Program-made: the position numbers and the translations under genes
The notes under the pieces: generated by a model
What the model was told of the DNA's origin: nothing
Databases searched by the model: none
The model's input: the letters and a program-made list of their open reading frames with translations, nothing else
From: Roseobacter sp. HKCCD6576-2
Lineage (GTDB): Bacteria; Pseudomonadota; Alphaproteobacteria; Rhodobacterales; Rhodobacteraceae
NCBI RefSeq assembly: GCF_013179285.1
Contig: NZ_WVNW01000001.1
Location: 1,364,001-1,428,000, forward strand
Length of the DNA stretch: 64,000 nucleotides
Direction of reading: 5' to 3'
In this document: in pieces, positions 9,336-18,858 of the stretch
How the letters are laid out: each line of letters begins with the position of its first letter
Numbering within the stretch: position 1 is the first letter of the stretch

Positions 9336-12300
9336 AGGTCGATCTCGACCACACCGCCGGGTACCGCAGCCCTGGATTGACAGAGGATCATCGCGTCCTT
9401 GCGCTGCGCTTTCGACAGCACGAAGTCGCGATGCTCCACTTCGCCAGAGATCACGCCGCATTTGCAGACGCCGCAAATGCCGTCGGAGCATTTCACATCC
9501 ACATGGATGCCATTTTCAGCCAACACATCTGTGGCGGGCTTGTCCGCCGGAACAAGCAGCTCTCGGCCATCTTTCAGGCGCAGCGTGAAATCGTGGTTTT
9601 CGTATTCCGGCAGGTCGGGGACGGAGAAATACTCCAAATGCCGCGCCTCTTCCGGTACGCCCGCGCGCTCGGCGCTGTCCATCACCGCACCCATGAAAAC
9701 CTCGGGGCCGCAGGTATAGATATGGGTGCCTTCTGGCGCTGCTTTCATGATCCTGTCCAGATCAGCCCGCGTCCCTTCATCGGAGATATGCAGATGTAGG
9801 TTGTCGGCCCAGGGCATCGCCGCAAGATCGTCCAGGTATCCCGCCGAGCGTCTTGATTTTGTGCAGTAATGCAGCGCGAAGGGTTTGCCCAAAGCGTGCA
9901 GCCGATGCGCCATCGCAATCATCGGCGTGATCCCAATGCCGCCGCCCATCAGCAGGCTGAACGGTGCCTCCTCGACCAGCGGAAAATGGTTGATCGGTTT
10001 CGAGATGAAAATCCGCCGCCCTTCGCTGAAAATCCGGTGCATCAGTTTCGAGCCGCCCCGGCCGCCGTCTTCCCGCAGCACGCCGATCTGATATTTTGAC
10101 CGGTCCGCCGGGTCGCCCGACATCGAATACTGCCGCAGGAATTCGGGCGCGACCACGATGTCCAGATGCGCGCCCGCGGTCCATTCGGGCAGGTCGCCGC
10201 CATCGGGGTTGCGGAATTCGTATTTGGTGACATCCGCCGTCATCGCCTCAGACTTCGCGACGACCACCTGCAAGACGGGACTGTCGCCATCATTGGTGTA
10301 GCGGTGGATCACGCTTTCGTCCCCGTCTGCCAATCGGGTCTGGTACTCCTCGGCGGTGACCATGGCCTGATAGGCTTCGATCCCGGCTTCGCGATCCATG
10401 GGGAACGGGTAGGGGTAAGGATGCGGGGCCAGCGGGGCGGGGTAGACCGCCAGCGTCTGATCCTCGTATTTCAGGTTCAGATCGCGTTGCAGATCGCGGG
10501 CATTCACCTTGTGCCGGGTCGGGCGATAGCCGCCATCCTCCTCCAGCTCCAAATCCCACCACCATTTTTTGACCGGGTTCAGCCCGCCATTGCCAACCAT
10601 ATCGTCGAGCTTGGCCAGCGCAGGCGCGGCGGCGGGCAGGTTCATCGCGGCCCATCGGAAGGGTTTCTCGGCGAAGAGCCCCTCAAGGTTCCAGGGGCAG
10701 GTCTTCATGCAGCGCCCGCACATCGCGCCGCCGAGCGTGGTGATCCGGTAACTGGCGCAGCGTTCGCTATCGGATTTCCAAATCTCATAGCCATTGAACA
10801 TCAGTTTTGGCCCGGCGGTGATCGCGCCGGAGGGGCATTCGCGGGCGCATTTGTTGCAGCTGTCGCAGAACTTCTGCATCCCGAAATCAATCGGTTTGTC
10901 ATGGGCGAGCGGCATGTCTGTCGTCACGACGCCAGATTTCAGGCGCGGGCCGAGGAACGGATTCAGGATCACTTCGCCGATGCGGGAGACCTCGCCCAGG
11001 CCAGAAAGCAGCAAAAGCGGCGGCTGTAGCACCTCACCATCCATCACTGAATGGGCTTTCGCCTTGTAGCCCAAGTTCCTGATCTGCTTGGCAATCACAC
11101 CCCCAAGAAGCGAGAACCGCAGATAGGCACGCATGCTTTGGGCGACGCTGATCCAGTCATCGCCCGAGGCGCCCTCCATCGTCTCGTATCCCTGATCGAT
11201 GATCATCGAGATCGCTTGATCATGGGGCGGATCGATGGGTTCGCCACGCGCGTCATGAGAATACCAGGTCCAATCCGGGCAGCGGCTGATGCCCACGGCG
11301 TCGACGCCGAGGAAATAGCTTGCGGCCTTGATTGCCTCGGCATTGGCCTGAGCATCGCCCGGGCGCGGGCCGTCCTCAGATGCCCCGTCTTGTAGGAGCA
11401 CGAACGCCCCCAGCATCCGCCGCTGCGCCATGGAGGGGGCGGCTTTGCGCACATAATATCCGCCCGTGGCCGCCGCTTGGTTCGATTTCCCCATGTCGCC
11501 AAACTGGGCGCGGGCGAACATGTCGGCGCGTTTCGGGACGCGGGCCACATTGGCCTCGTCGATATAGGTCGTTGGTGTGTCGACCCGTTTCAGCGTTTCA
11601 AACGGGTGCGGGCCGTTGACGAAATCGCGTTTGGCGAACGGGTCGCCGTTTAGGGCCGATTTGGCGAAGCCCTTACCAACCCACCAGGCCGGGCCTTTGG
11701 TCTTGAACCAAGGCTGTTCGGCCAGCGGAATCAGCGGCTGATCAACCGTCAGGTCGAAATCGGTCGTCACAATGGCCACGCCAAACCGATCGCCCAGATA
11801 GGGGCTTACCAGTTTGCCGTCTTCCCAAGTCGCAAGCCCTGCCGCCACGGTCAGCCGGTTCAGGTCTACATCGGCCGAGGTTGCCGTATGTGCTTTCGCG
11901 TCCCAGCCCAGGATGCGGATGTAGTTGGCGAGGACCACGGCGGTTTCGGTGGCCCGCAGGCAGGCGCGATGCGCTTGCGCGTCTTCAAGCCATGTCGTGC
12001 CAGGCTCCTCTGGGCGCGGGTCACGTGGCATTTCGTAAAGATAGACAATCGCGCGGGTGTGGCTGTCGATGGTGCTGGGCGGGGCTTCGGCGGCCTCTTT
12101 GAGATCGGCCATGATCATGTCGATGCCGGAGGCCAGTGTCTTGGTCTGTTTGGTGCGCAGGTCATGGGCCAGCGCATCAATGCCGGGATTGCGATAGGGT
12201 TGATCAAGGCGCGCGGCCTCTGGGATTGGCCCAACACCCACCATCGACGCGTCGGCGAAATAGCCAAAGGCTTTCAGGTGGTTGGCGCGTTCTGTTGGAT

Positions 12301-12538
12301 CGACGGGGCAGTCGGCACGGGCCTTGTTGACCAAGCCGTCGCGGATCGCATCCATCATCGCCTGATATTCCGTCATCGCGTTCACGATGGAGTGCGGCAC
12401 CTCCGCCCGTGTGAAATCGAGCGGTTGAAACAGCGGCACTTGGTCAAGGTCCGGCATTTGTCCACGGGCCAGTCTTTCGAGCGGATAGGGGCCTAAATGG
12501 ACCGGGCGTTTGGCGTCGGAAAAGAACCGGATAGTCAT
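9332..12538 (-). CDS. Self-sufficient reductive dehalogenase fused to ferredoxin reductase
   Basis: A 1068-residue cytoplasmic protein resembling BhbA-type, respiration-independent reductive dehalogenases. The N-terminal part (about 1-340) is a degenerate copy of the cobalamin-binding dehalogenase fold; the active copy follows (about 340-650). Both carry a LG(Y/W)xAKAH segment and a VVTTDxxL segment. Two iron-sulfur motifs follow: CDSCNKCARECP and CGRCMKTCPWN. The C-terminal third is a phthalate-dioxygenase-reductase-like module: RQYSMSG for flavin, GGGIGITPM for NAD(P)H, and a plant-type 2Fe-2S motif CSDGICGVCKCG with a later LCQ. There is no twin-arginine signal and no B-type membrane anchor gene, so electrons probably come directly from NAD(P)H. 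The substrate is unknown. The short intergenic region with LacI-like palindromes is shared with the divergent operon at 12716. Confidence 0.85.
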   Translation of the reverse strand: MTIRFFSDAKRPVHLGPYPLERLARGQMPDLDQVPLFQPLDFTRAEVPHSIVNAMTEYQAMMDAIRDGLVNKARADCPVDPTERANHLKAFGYFADASMVGVGPIPEAARLDQPYRNPGIDALAHDLRTKQTKTLASGIDMIMADLKEAAEAPPSTIDSHTRAIVYLYEMPRDPRPEEPGTTWLEDAQAHRACLRATETAVVLANYIRILGWDAKAHTATSADVDLNRLTVAAGLATWEDGKLVSPYLGDRFGVAIVTTDFDLTVDQPLIPLAEQPWFKTKGPAWWVGKGFAKSALNGDPFAKRDFVNGPHPFETLKRVDTPTTYIDEANVARVPKRADMFARAQFGDMGKSNQAAATGGYYVRKAAPSMAQRRMLGAFVLLQDGASEDGPRPGDAQANAEAIKAASYFLGVDAVGISRCPDWTWYSHDARGEPIDPPHDQAISMIIDQGYETMEGASGDDWISVAQSMRAYLRFSLLGGVIAKQIRNLGYKAKAHSVMDGEVLQPPLLLLSGLGEVSRIGEVILNPFLGPRLKSGVVTTDMPLAHDKPIDFGMQKFCDSCNKCARECPSGAITAGPKLMFNGYEIWKSDSERCASYRITTLGGAMCGRCMKTCPWNLEGLFAEKPFRWAAMNLPAAAPALAKLDDMVGNGGLNPVKKWWWDLELEEDGGYRPTRHKVNARDLQRDLNLKYEDQTLAVYPAPLAPHPYPYPFPMDREAGIEAYQAMVTAEEYQTRLADGDESVIHRYTNDGDSPVLQVVVAKSEAMTADVTKYEFRNPDGGDLPEWTAGAHLDIVVAPEFLRQYSMSGDPADRSKYQIGVLREDGGRGGSKLMHRIFSEGRRIFISKPINHFPLVEEAPFSLLMGGGIGITPMIAMAHRLHALGKPFALHYCTKSRRSAGYLDDLAAMPWADNLHLHISDEGTRADLDRIMKAAPEGTHIYTCGPEVFMGAVMDSAERAGVPEEARHLEYFSVPDLPEYENHDFTLRLKDGRELLVPADKPATDVLAENGIHVDVKCSDGICGVCKCGVISGEVEHRDFVLSKAQRKDAMILCQSRAAVPGGVVEIDL

Positions 12539-12624
12539 GCGTGACGTGCGCCTCCCAACGCTCGTTGTGATTGCAACTATTACCCGTCTCAGCGCCAGGG
12601 GCCAGAGGCCTCACAAGAAATCTA

Positions 12625-12653
12625 TTGACGAATTTTGGATCGATCCAATAAAG
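12625..12653 (+). promoter_or_regulatory. Promoter of the Gfo/Idh-CoA-transferase operon
   Basis: TTGACG (12625-12630), a 17-base spacer and ATAAAG (12648-12653), about 63 bases upstream of the start codon at 12716. The spacer is filled by a perfect 14-bp palindrome, the classic placement for a LacI-family repressor operator. Confidence 0.55.
12635..12648. promoter_or_regulatory. LacI-type operator, TTGGATCGATCCAA
   Basis: Perfect 14-bp palindrome with central CG between the -35 and -10 boxes. Length, symmetry and the central CG fit LacI/GalR-family operators. Binding there would block RNA polymerase. Confidence 0.6.
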
Positions 12654-12656
12654 ATG

Positions 12657-12668
12657 TGGAACGTTCCA
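12657..12668. promoter_or_regulatory. Second LacI-type operator, TGGAACGTTCCA
   Basis: Perfect 12-bp palindrome with central CG, just downstream of the -10 box and centred 21 bases, about two helical turns, from the first operator. It would lie over the transcription start. Its half-site TTCCA is shared with the site at 23143. Confidence 0.55.
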
Positions 12669-12715
12669 ATTTGGGTGAGTCGCGTCATGATCTGGAACGA
12701 TGGGAGGATGTCTGA

Positions 12716-13717
<1,002 letters not shown>

Positions 13718-13720
13718 GTG

Positions 13721-15292
13721 ATGGGTAAGATCGTTTCCGGGGCGGAGGCCGTTTCGCGGATCAAAGATGGGGCGGTGGTGACCGTCTCCTCCTCCTCCGC
13801 TTTGGGCTGCCCGGATGCGGTCTTGCAGGCCATCGGCGCGCGGTTCGAAGCTGAAGGCCACCCACGCGACCTCACCACGATCCATCCGATTGCGGCGGGG
13901 GACATGTATGGCGTGAAAGGTGTCGACCACATCGCGCGCGATGGTTTGCTTGGCACGATCATCGGCGGATCGTACCCCTCCGGTCCCTCCAATCTACCGA
14001 TGCCCGCCATCTGGCAGATGGTCGTCGAGAACCGCGTCGCGGCCTATAACGTGCCCTCCGGTATCCTCTTCGACATGCATCGGGATGTGGCGGCGCGGAA
14101 GCCCGGTGTCTTGACCAAAGTCGGCCTAGAGACCTTCGTCGACCCGATCCGCGAAGGCTGCGCGATGAATGATCTGGCGGCGGATCGCCCCATCGTTCAG
14201 CGCCAAGAATTTGGCGGTGAAACCTGGCTGCATTTCCCCAATATCGTCCCCGATGTGGCGATCATCCGGGCGACCACTGCCGATGAGAGTGGCAATCTGA
14301 CCTATGAGCATGAGGGCGCGACGCTTGGCGGGTTGGATCAGGCGATTGCGGTCCGAAACCATGGTGGGTTGGTGATTGCGCAGGTCAAACGGGTGACGGC
14401 GGCAGGCTCGCTCCGCCCCCATGATGTGCATGTGCCCGGTCATCTGGTGGATTTGATCGTGGTCGCACCGGACCAGAAACAGACCACCGAAACCGCCTAT
14501 GATCCGGCAATCTCTGGTGAAGTGATGCGGCCTTGGGAGAGTTTCGCGCTGGCCGAGCATAATGTGGAGAAAATCATCGCCCGCCGCGCAGCGATGGAGT
14601 TGCAGGCAGGACAAACTGCCAATCTGGGCTTCGGGATTTCCGCGATTGTCCCGCGCATTCTGCTGGAAGAGGGGCAGGCGCAAGCCGTGACCTGGGCCAT
14701 CGAGCAGGGCGCGGTGGGGGGCATGCCGCTCACCGGGTTTGCCTTTGGCTGCGCCTCGAATGCCGATGCCTTTGTGCCAAGCCCGAACCAGTTCACCTAT
14801 TTCCAAGGCGGCGGCTTTGACGTCTCGTTCTTGTCGTTCCTTGAGGTCGATATCGAGGGCAATGTAAATGTCTCAAAGCTTGGGAAAAAGCCTTACCTGA
14901 CAGCGGGTTGCGGCGGGTTCGTTGATATCACGGCGCATGCGAAGAAGATCGTGTTTTCCGGGTATTTCGAGGCAGGCGCGGGCCTGTCGCTGACCGAGGA
15001 GGGGCTGAGCGTCTCTCAACCCGGCAAGTTCACCAAAATGGTTGAGGCTGTCGAGCATGTGACCTTCGCGGGGCAAAGGGCCCTTCGCCAAGGCCAAGAG
15101 GTGCTTTACGTCACCGAGCGCTGCGTGATGCGACTAACCGAAGCCGGTCTGCTCGCGACCGAAATCATGCCGGGGATCGACCCGGAACGGGACATCGTTG
15201 CGGCCTCCGATGGGCGGGTGACGGTCTCCGATGATGCGACCGCGATGCCGCTCAGCCTGCTGTCGGAGCAGCCGATGGGGCTGACGCTATGA
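13721..15292 (+). CDS. Fused family I CoA-transferase (YdiF/acetate CoA-transferase type)
   Basis: Transfers CoA between carboxylic acids, 523 residues with alpha and beta halves in one chain. The likely catalytic glutamate is Glu328 in WAIEQGAVGG, matching the position of the YdiF thioester-forming Glu. The N-terminal half has the VSSSS and GGSYPSGPSN segments, and the beta half has NLGFGISAIVPR. ATG at 13721 lies 3 bases after the preceding stop; a GTG is directly before it. Together with the enoyl-CoA hydratase and aldehyde dehydrogenase it suggests activation and breakdown of a hydroxy- or keto-acid. Confidence 0.87.
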   Translation: MGKIVSGAEAVSRIKDGAVVTVSSSSALGCPDAVLQAIGARFEAEGHPRDLTTIHPIAAGDMYGVKGVDHIARDGLLGTIIGGSYPSGPSNLPMPAIWQMVVENRVAAYNVPSGILFDMHRDVAARKPGVLTKVGLETFVDPIREGCAMNDLAADRPIVQRQEFGGETWLHFPNIVPDVAIIRATTADESGNLTYEHEGATLGGLDQAIAVRNHGGLVIAQVKRVTAAGSLRPHDVHVPGHLVDLIVVAPDQKQTTETAYDPAISGEVMRPWESFALAEHNVEKIIARRAAMELQAGQTANLGFGISAIVPRILLEEGQAQAVTWAIEQGAVGGMPLTGFAFGCASNADAFVPSPNQFTYFQGGGFDVSFLSFLEVDIEGNVNVSKLGKKPYLTAGCGGFVDITAHAKKIVFSGYFEAGAGLSLTEEGLSVSQPGKFTKMVEAVEHVTFAGQRALRQGQEVLYVTERCVMRLTEAGLLATEIMPGIDPERDIVAASDGRVTVSDDATAMPLSLLSEQPMGLTL

Positions 15293-16053
15293 GTGCGGTG
15301 CATCTTCATTTGGGGCCTATTGCCCGGCTGGAACTGGACAATCCGGCCAAGCTCAATGCCTTCACACCTGAGATGCTCGCGGCCTTGGAGGACCATTGCG
15401 CGACGCTCGATGCGGACTCGTCGGTTCTGGGCGTCCTGCTCACCGCCGCACCGGCCAAAGCGTTCTGCGCTGGCGCGGATATCCTCGCCTGGGGTGGTCT
15501 CAGCCCGGCCGATTTCGCGCGTCATTGGGTGCGCGACGGGCACCGAGTCTTTGATCGGCTGGCGCGACTTTCGAAACCGACGATTGCGGTCCTTGGTGGG
15601 CATGCGTTTGGTGGCGGGTTGGAGTTGGCAGCGGCCTGCGACATCCGCGTGATCGCGCCACAGGCAACCTTGGCTTTGCCGGAAACCTCTGTGGGCATTG
15701 TACCGGGCTGGTCCGGCACGCAGCGGCTCTTGCGGCTTCTGCCGGAGCCGGTTGTGAAAGAGATGGCGCTTTTCGGGCGACGGTTGGATGCGGAGCGGGC
15801 GTTGGCGCTCGGCTTCGTCGCCGACGTTGCAGATGACCCGCTGGCGGCGGCTGAGGTCATCGCGGCGTGCTTGGCTCAAACCAGCCCGCGCGCCACGGAA
15901 GTCGCAAAATACCTGATCCACGCCGCCGCCGATGAAGACCGCGCGGCCGTTACCGAGGCGCTTGCCGGTGGGATGATTGCCGCCAGCGCCGACAAGGCTG
16001 AGGGCGTCGCCGCCTTCACCGAGAAACGCAAACCAGATTTCCCTGGGACGTAA
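15289..16053 (+). CDS. Enoyl-CoA hydratase/isomerase family protein
   Basis: Crotonase-fold enzyme, 254 residues, acting on an acyl-CoA. The oxyanion-hole segments are visible as AFCAGADI (about residues 58-65) and GGHAFGGGLELAAA (about 102-115). A candidate acid/base Glu is in LPETSVGIVPG. ATGA overlap with the CoA-transferase stop indicates translational coupling. Hydratase versus isomerase or hydrolase cannot be decided from sequence. Confidence 0.88.
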   Translation: MSAVHLHLGPIARLELDNPAKLNAFTPEMLAALEDHCATLDADSSVLGVLLTAAPAKAFCAGADILAWGGLSPADFARHWVRDGHRVFDRLARLSKPTIAVLGGHAFGGGLELAAACDIRVIAPQATLALPETSVGIVPGWSGTQRLLRLLPEPVVKEMALFGRRLDAERALALGFVADVADDPLAAAEVIAACLAQTSPRATEVAKYLIHAAADEDRAAVTEALAGGMIAASADKAEGVAAFTEKRKPDFPGT

Positions 16054-16056
16054 GTG

Positions 16057-17577
16057 ATGACAGACCTGACCCTGATCCCAGCCACCAACGCGCCGATTCC
16101 GGCAGAGCCGTTCATCGGCAAACACCTGATCGATGGTGCCTGGGTCGAAAGCGCAGATGGCGCTTGGTTCGAGCGGCATTCCCCGGCCCATGGCGATTTG
16201 ATCAGCCGCTCCGCGCAAGGCGGCGTGGCCGAGACTGAAGCAGCGATCGCCGCCGCACGGCGTGCCTTTGATGCGGGCGATTGGGCGTTTTCCTCTGGCG
16301 CGGATCGCGCGAAGATTCTGCTCAGAGTGGCTGATCTGATTGATGAAAAACGCGATCAGATTGCCTTGATTGAGACGCTCGAGAGCGGCAAGCCGATCAG
16401 CCAGGCCAAGGCCGAGATCGACGGTGCGGCGGACCTCTGGCGCTACGCCGCCGCGCTGGCGCGCACCATGCATGGGGACAGCCATAACAGCCTCGGACCC
16501 GACATGTTGGGGCTTGTGCTGAAAGAGCCAATCGGAGTCGTCTCGCTCATCACGCCCTGGAATTTCCCCTTCCTGATCATCAGCCAGAAACTGCCCTTTG
16601 CGCTCGCCGCGGGCTGCACGGCGGTGGTGAAGCCATCGGAAATGACCCCTTCGACGACGGTGATCCTCGGTGGGTTGCTGCAAGAGGCCGGGCTGCCCGC
16701 TGGCGTGGTTAATATCGTCTTGGGTTACGGCGACCCCGTTGGGGCGCTGATGTCGACCCATGCGGATGTGGATATGGTGTCTTTCACCGGCTCAACCGGT
16801 GTTGGCAAACGGATCAGCGCGGCCGCCTCGGAGACACTGAAAAAGGTCTCGCTGGAACTGGGTGGCAAGAACCCGCAAGTGATCTTCCCGGATGCCGATC
16901 TGGACGCCGCTGCCGATGCCATCACCTTCGGTATCTATTTCAACGCTGGCGAATGCTGCAATTCCGGCAGCCGGATCATTGTGCACGAAGACATTGCCGA
17001 GGCGCTGACAGAGAAGGTCGTGGCGCTCTCCCGCCGGGTGCCCTTTGGCGATCCACTCGACCCGAAAACGCAGGTGGGCGCGATCATCTCGCCAGAGCAT
17101 CAAGCCAAGATCGACGGCTACGTCAAGCAGGCCGTCGCCGCCGGTGCGACGCTGGCCCTTGGGGGCGCAGCGCTGGACTTGGAGGGAATGGATGGCCAGT
17201 TCTACGGCCCAACGGTCGTCACCGGCGTCACGCCGGAGATGCCGATCGCCTCAGAAGAGGTGTTTGGCCCGGTTCTGTCGGTCTTGACCTTCCGCGATAT
17301 GGAAGGCGCGATTTCTCTCGCCAATTCCGCCTCTTACGGCCTCTCTGCCGGAGTTTGGAGCCGGGATGTGCATACCTGTCTGGCCTTCTCGCGCCGGGTG
17401 CAGGCGGGCACGGTCTGGACCAATACCTGGATGGATGGCTTTGCCGAGTTGCCCTTTGGCGGGGTGAAGCAAAGCGGGCAGGGGCGTGAGCTCGGGCGCT
17501 ATGGGTTGGAGGAATTCCTGGAGGTCAAAACCGTTCAGATGCGCATTGGCGACACGCGTGCGCCTTGGGTGGCGTGA
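16057..17577 (+). CDS. NAD(P)-dependent aldehyde dehydrogenase
   Basis: Oxidises an aldehyde to the acid, 506 residues. Motifs in order: TPWNFPF, FTGSTGVGKR (cofactor loop), LELGGKNPQ with the general-base Glu, NAGECCNSGSR containing the catalytic Cys, and EVFGPVLSV. ATG 16057 directly follows a GTG after the preceding stop. Last gene of the operon and tail to tail with a lacI-type gene, 2 bases between stops. The NAGECCNSGSR version is frequent in gamma-glutamyl-aminobutyraldehyde and betaine-aldehyde relatives, but the substrate is unassigned. Confidence 0.9.
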   Translation: MTDLTLIPATNAPIPAEPFIGKHLIDGAWVESADGAWFERHSPAHGDLISRSAQGGVAETEAAIAAARRAFDAGDWAFSSGADRAKILLRVADLIDEKRDQIALIETLESGKPISQAKAEIDGAADLWRYAAALARTMHGDSHNSLGPDMLGLVLKEPIGVVSLITPWNFPFLIISQKLPFALAAGCTAVVKPSEMTPSTTVILGGLLQEAGLPAGVVNIVLGYGDPVGALMSTHADVDMVSFTGSTGVGKRISAAASETLKKVSLELGGKNPQVIFPDADLDAAADAITFGIYFNAGECCNSGSRIIVHEDIAEALTEKVVALSRRVPFGDPLDPKTQVGAIISPEHQAKIDGYVKQAVAAGATLALGGAALDLEGMDGQFYGPTVVTGVTPEMPIASEEVFGPVLSVLTFRDMEGAISLANSASYGLSAGVWSRDVHTCLAFSRRVQAGTVWTNTWMDGFAELPFGGVKQSGQGRELGRYGLEEFLEVKTVQMRIGDTRAPWVA

Positions 17578-17579
17578 TG

Positions 17580-18620
17580 TCAGCTTTTGTCGCCAAATCC
17601 AGCATCGGGTTTGAACATGACGTGCAGCTCCTCGGGCGGCTCGCCCGCCATCCGGCGGAGCAGCATCTCCGACATCGCCCGGCCCGTCGCGCGCAGGTCT
17701 TCGAAGACGGTTTCGATCCGTGGGCGGATATTGTCGAAAATCGGCGAGGCGCGCTTGGCCAGCACATCGGCCTCAACCCCTGGGGTCACGCCGGTATCGT
17801 CCAGCGCCGAAAGCGTGACCAGCGCCATCACTTCGCCAACGCAGATGTAGCCATCCGGCGGGTTGGGTTTCTGCCGCCGCTCGATCAGCGCCTCAGAAAC
17901 CGCGCGGGTCGAGGAATCGAGCGTCACATCGGTGACAATTTCATACTCGACGCCGGTCTCTCGCACGGCACTCATGAAGCCGTAACGCAAGTGTTGGGCA
18001 AAGGTGAACCGATCCTCGGGCAGGATCAAACTGATCCGTTTGCGGCCCTTTTCGACCAGCCGATGGACGGCAGCGCGCGCGAAAGCCTCGTTGTCGAAAT
18101 CGACCCAAGCGTGGGGCGTGGTGAACTCGGTTCGTCCATGGCTGACAAAGGGAAACCCGCTTTCCATCAACAGCCGGGCGCGGGGATCAAAACACTCGGT
18201 GCGGGTGAACAGCAGCCCATCGGCCAGGTTGTTGCGAAGGATGGTGCGGACCGGTGCCAAGCGATCTTCCCCCACCTGATCCGGCACCACGGTTACGGAA
18301 TAGCCGGTGCCACGCAGCGCGTCGGTGATGCCGGTCAGAAACTCATGGGTGAAGCCCAGAAACTCATGCTCGGTATTGAGCAGAAGGCTGACCACCTGCG
18401 TGCGCCCGGTTCGCAAGCGCCGCGCCGCACGGTCCGGGACATAGCCCACCGATTTCGCCGCCTTGGCGACCTTTTCACGCGTCGTTTTGGCGATTCGCGG
18501 GTCATCCGCCAAGGCGCGCGAAACGGTCGCAATTGCGAAGCCCGTCATCTCCGCAATGGTGCGGAGGGTCGGTTTTTCGCTTGGGGCAAGCGGGGCAATT
18601 TCGTCGGCGTCGCGGGTCAT
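17580..18620 (-). CDS. LacI-family transcriptional regulator
   Basis: Repressor of 346 residues. The N-terminal helix-turn-helix with hinge reads TIAEMTGFAIATVSRAL (about 20-36) and is followed by GYVPDRAARRLRTG. A periplasmic-binding-protein-like effector domain fills residues about 80-340. It is transcribed divergently from the sugar ABC transporter genes, with a perfect palindrome at 18669-18682 in front of its own start. Autoregulation and control of the transporter are the natural inference. The inducer is probably a sugar or sugar acid. Confidence 0.9.
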   Translation of the reverse strand: MTRDADEIAPLAPSEKPTLRTIAEMTGFAIATVSRALADDPRIAKTTREKVAKAAKSVGYVPDRAARRLRTGRTQVVSLLLNTEHEFLGFTHEFLTGITDALRGTGYSVTVVPDQVGEDRLAPVRTILRNNLADGLLFTRTECFDPRARLLMESGFPFVSHGRTEFTTPHAWVDFDNEAFARAAVHRLVEKGRKRISLILPEDRFTFAQHLRYGFMSAVRETGVEYEIVTDVTLDSSTRAVSEALIERRQKPNPPDGYICVGEVMALVTLSALDDTGVTPGVEADVLAKRASPIFDNIRPRIETVFEDLRATGRAMSEMLLRRMAGEPPEELHVMFKPDAGFGDKS

Positions 18621-18668
18621 GGGGCGGGTCTATCCAGCATGAGAATTACCTGCAACTATGGTCAGTTT

Positions 18669-18682
18669 TTGAAACGTTTCAA
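18669..18682. promoter_or_regulatory. LacI-type operator, TTGAAACGTTTCAA
   Basis: Perfect 14-bp palindrome with central CG in the 238-base divergent region between a lacI-type gene and the sugar ABC transporter, 49 bases upstream of the regulator start. The rest of the region (18683-18858) is AT-rich, with a TATAAC at 18801-18806 as a possible -10 for the transporter. Confidence 0.65.
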
Positions 18683-18858
18683 CAGAAAAGCGTTTTGCGG
18701 GTGCATTGCGGCGTCGCGGCATTTGTCACTTATAAAAGCAAGTAATTGCTGTTCACGATGCGTCGCTATGTCAAAGTTTACCGTTGACTTTGTGTCGAAT
18801 TATAACGTTTTAATTCCGCCAGTCCAAAAGGGACTCGCGACAAAAAGGGAGGACAATC

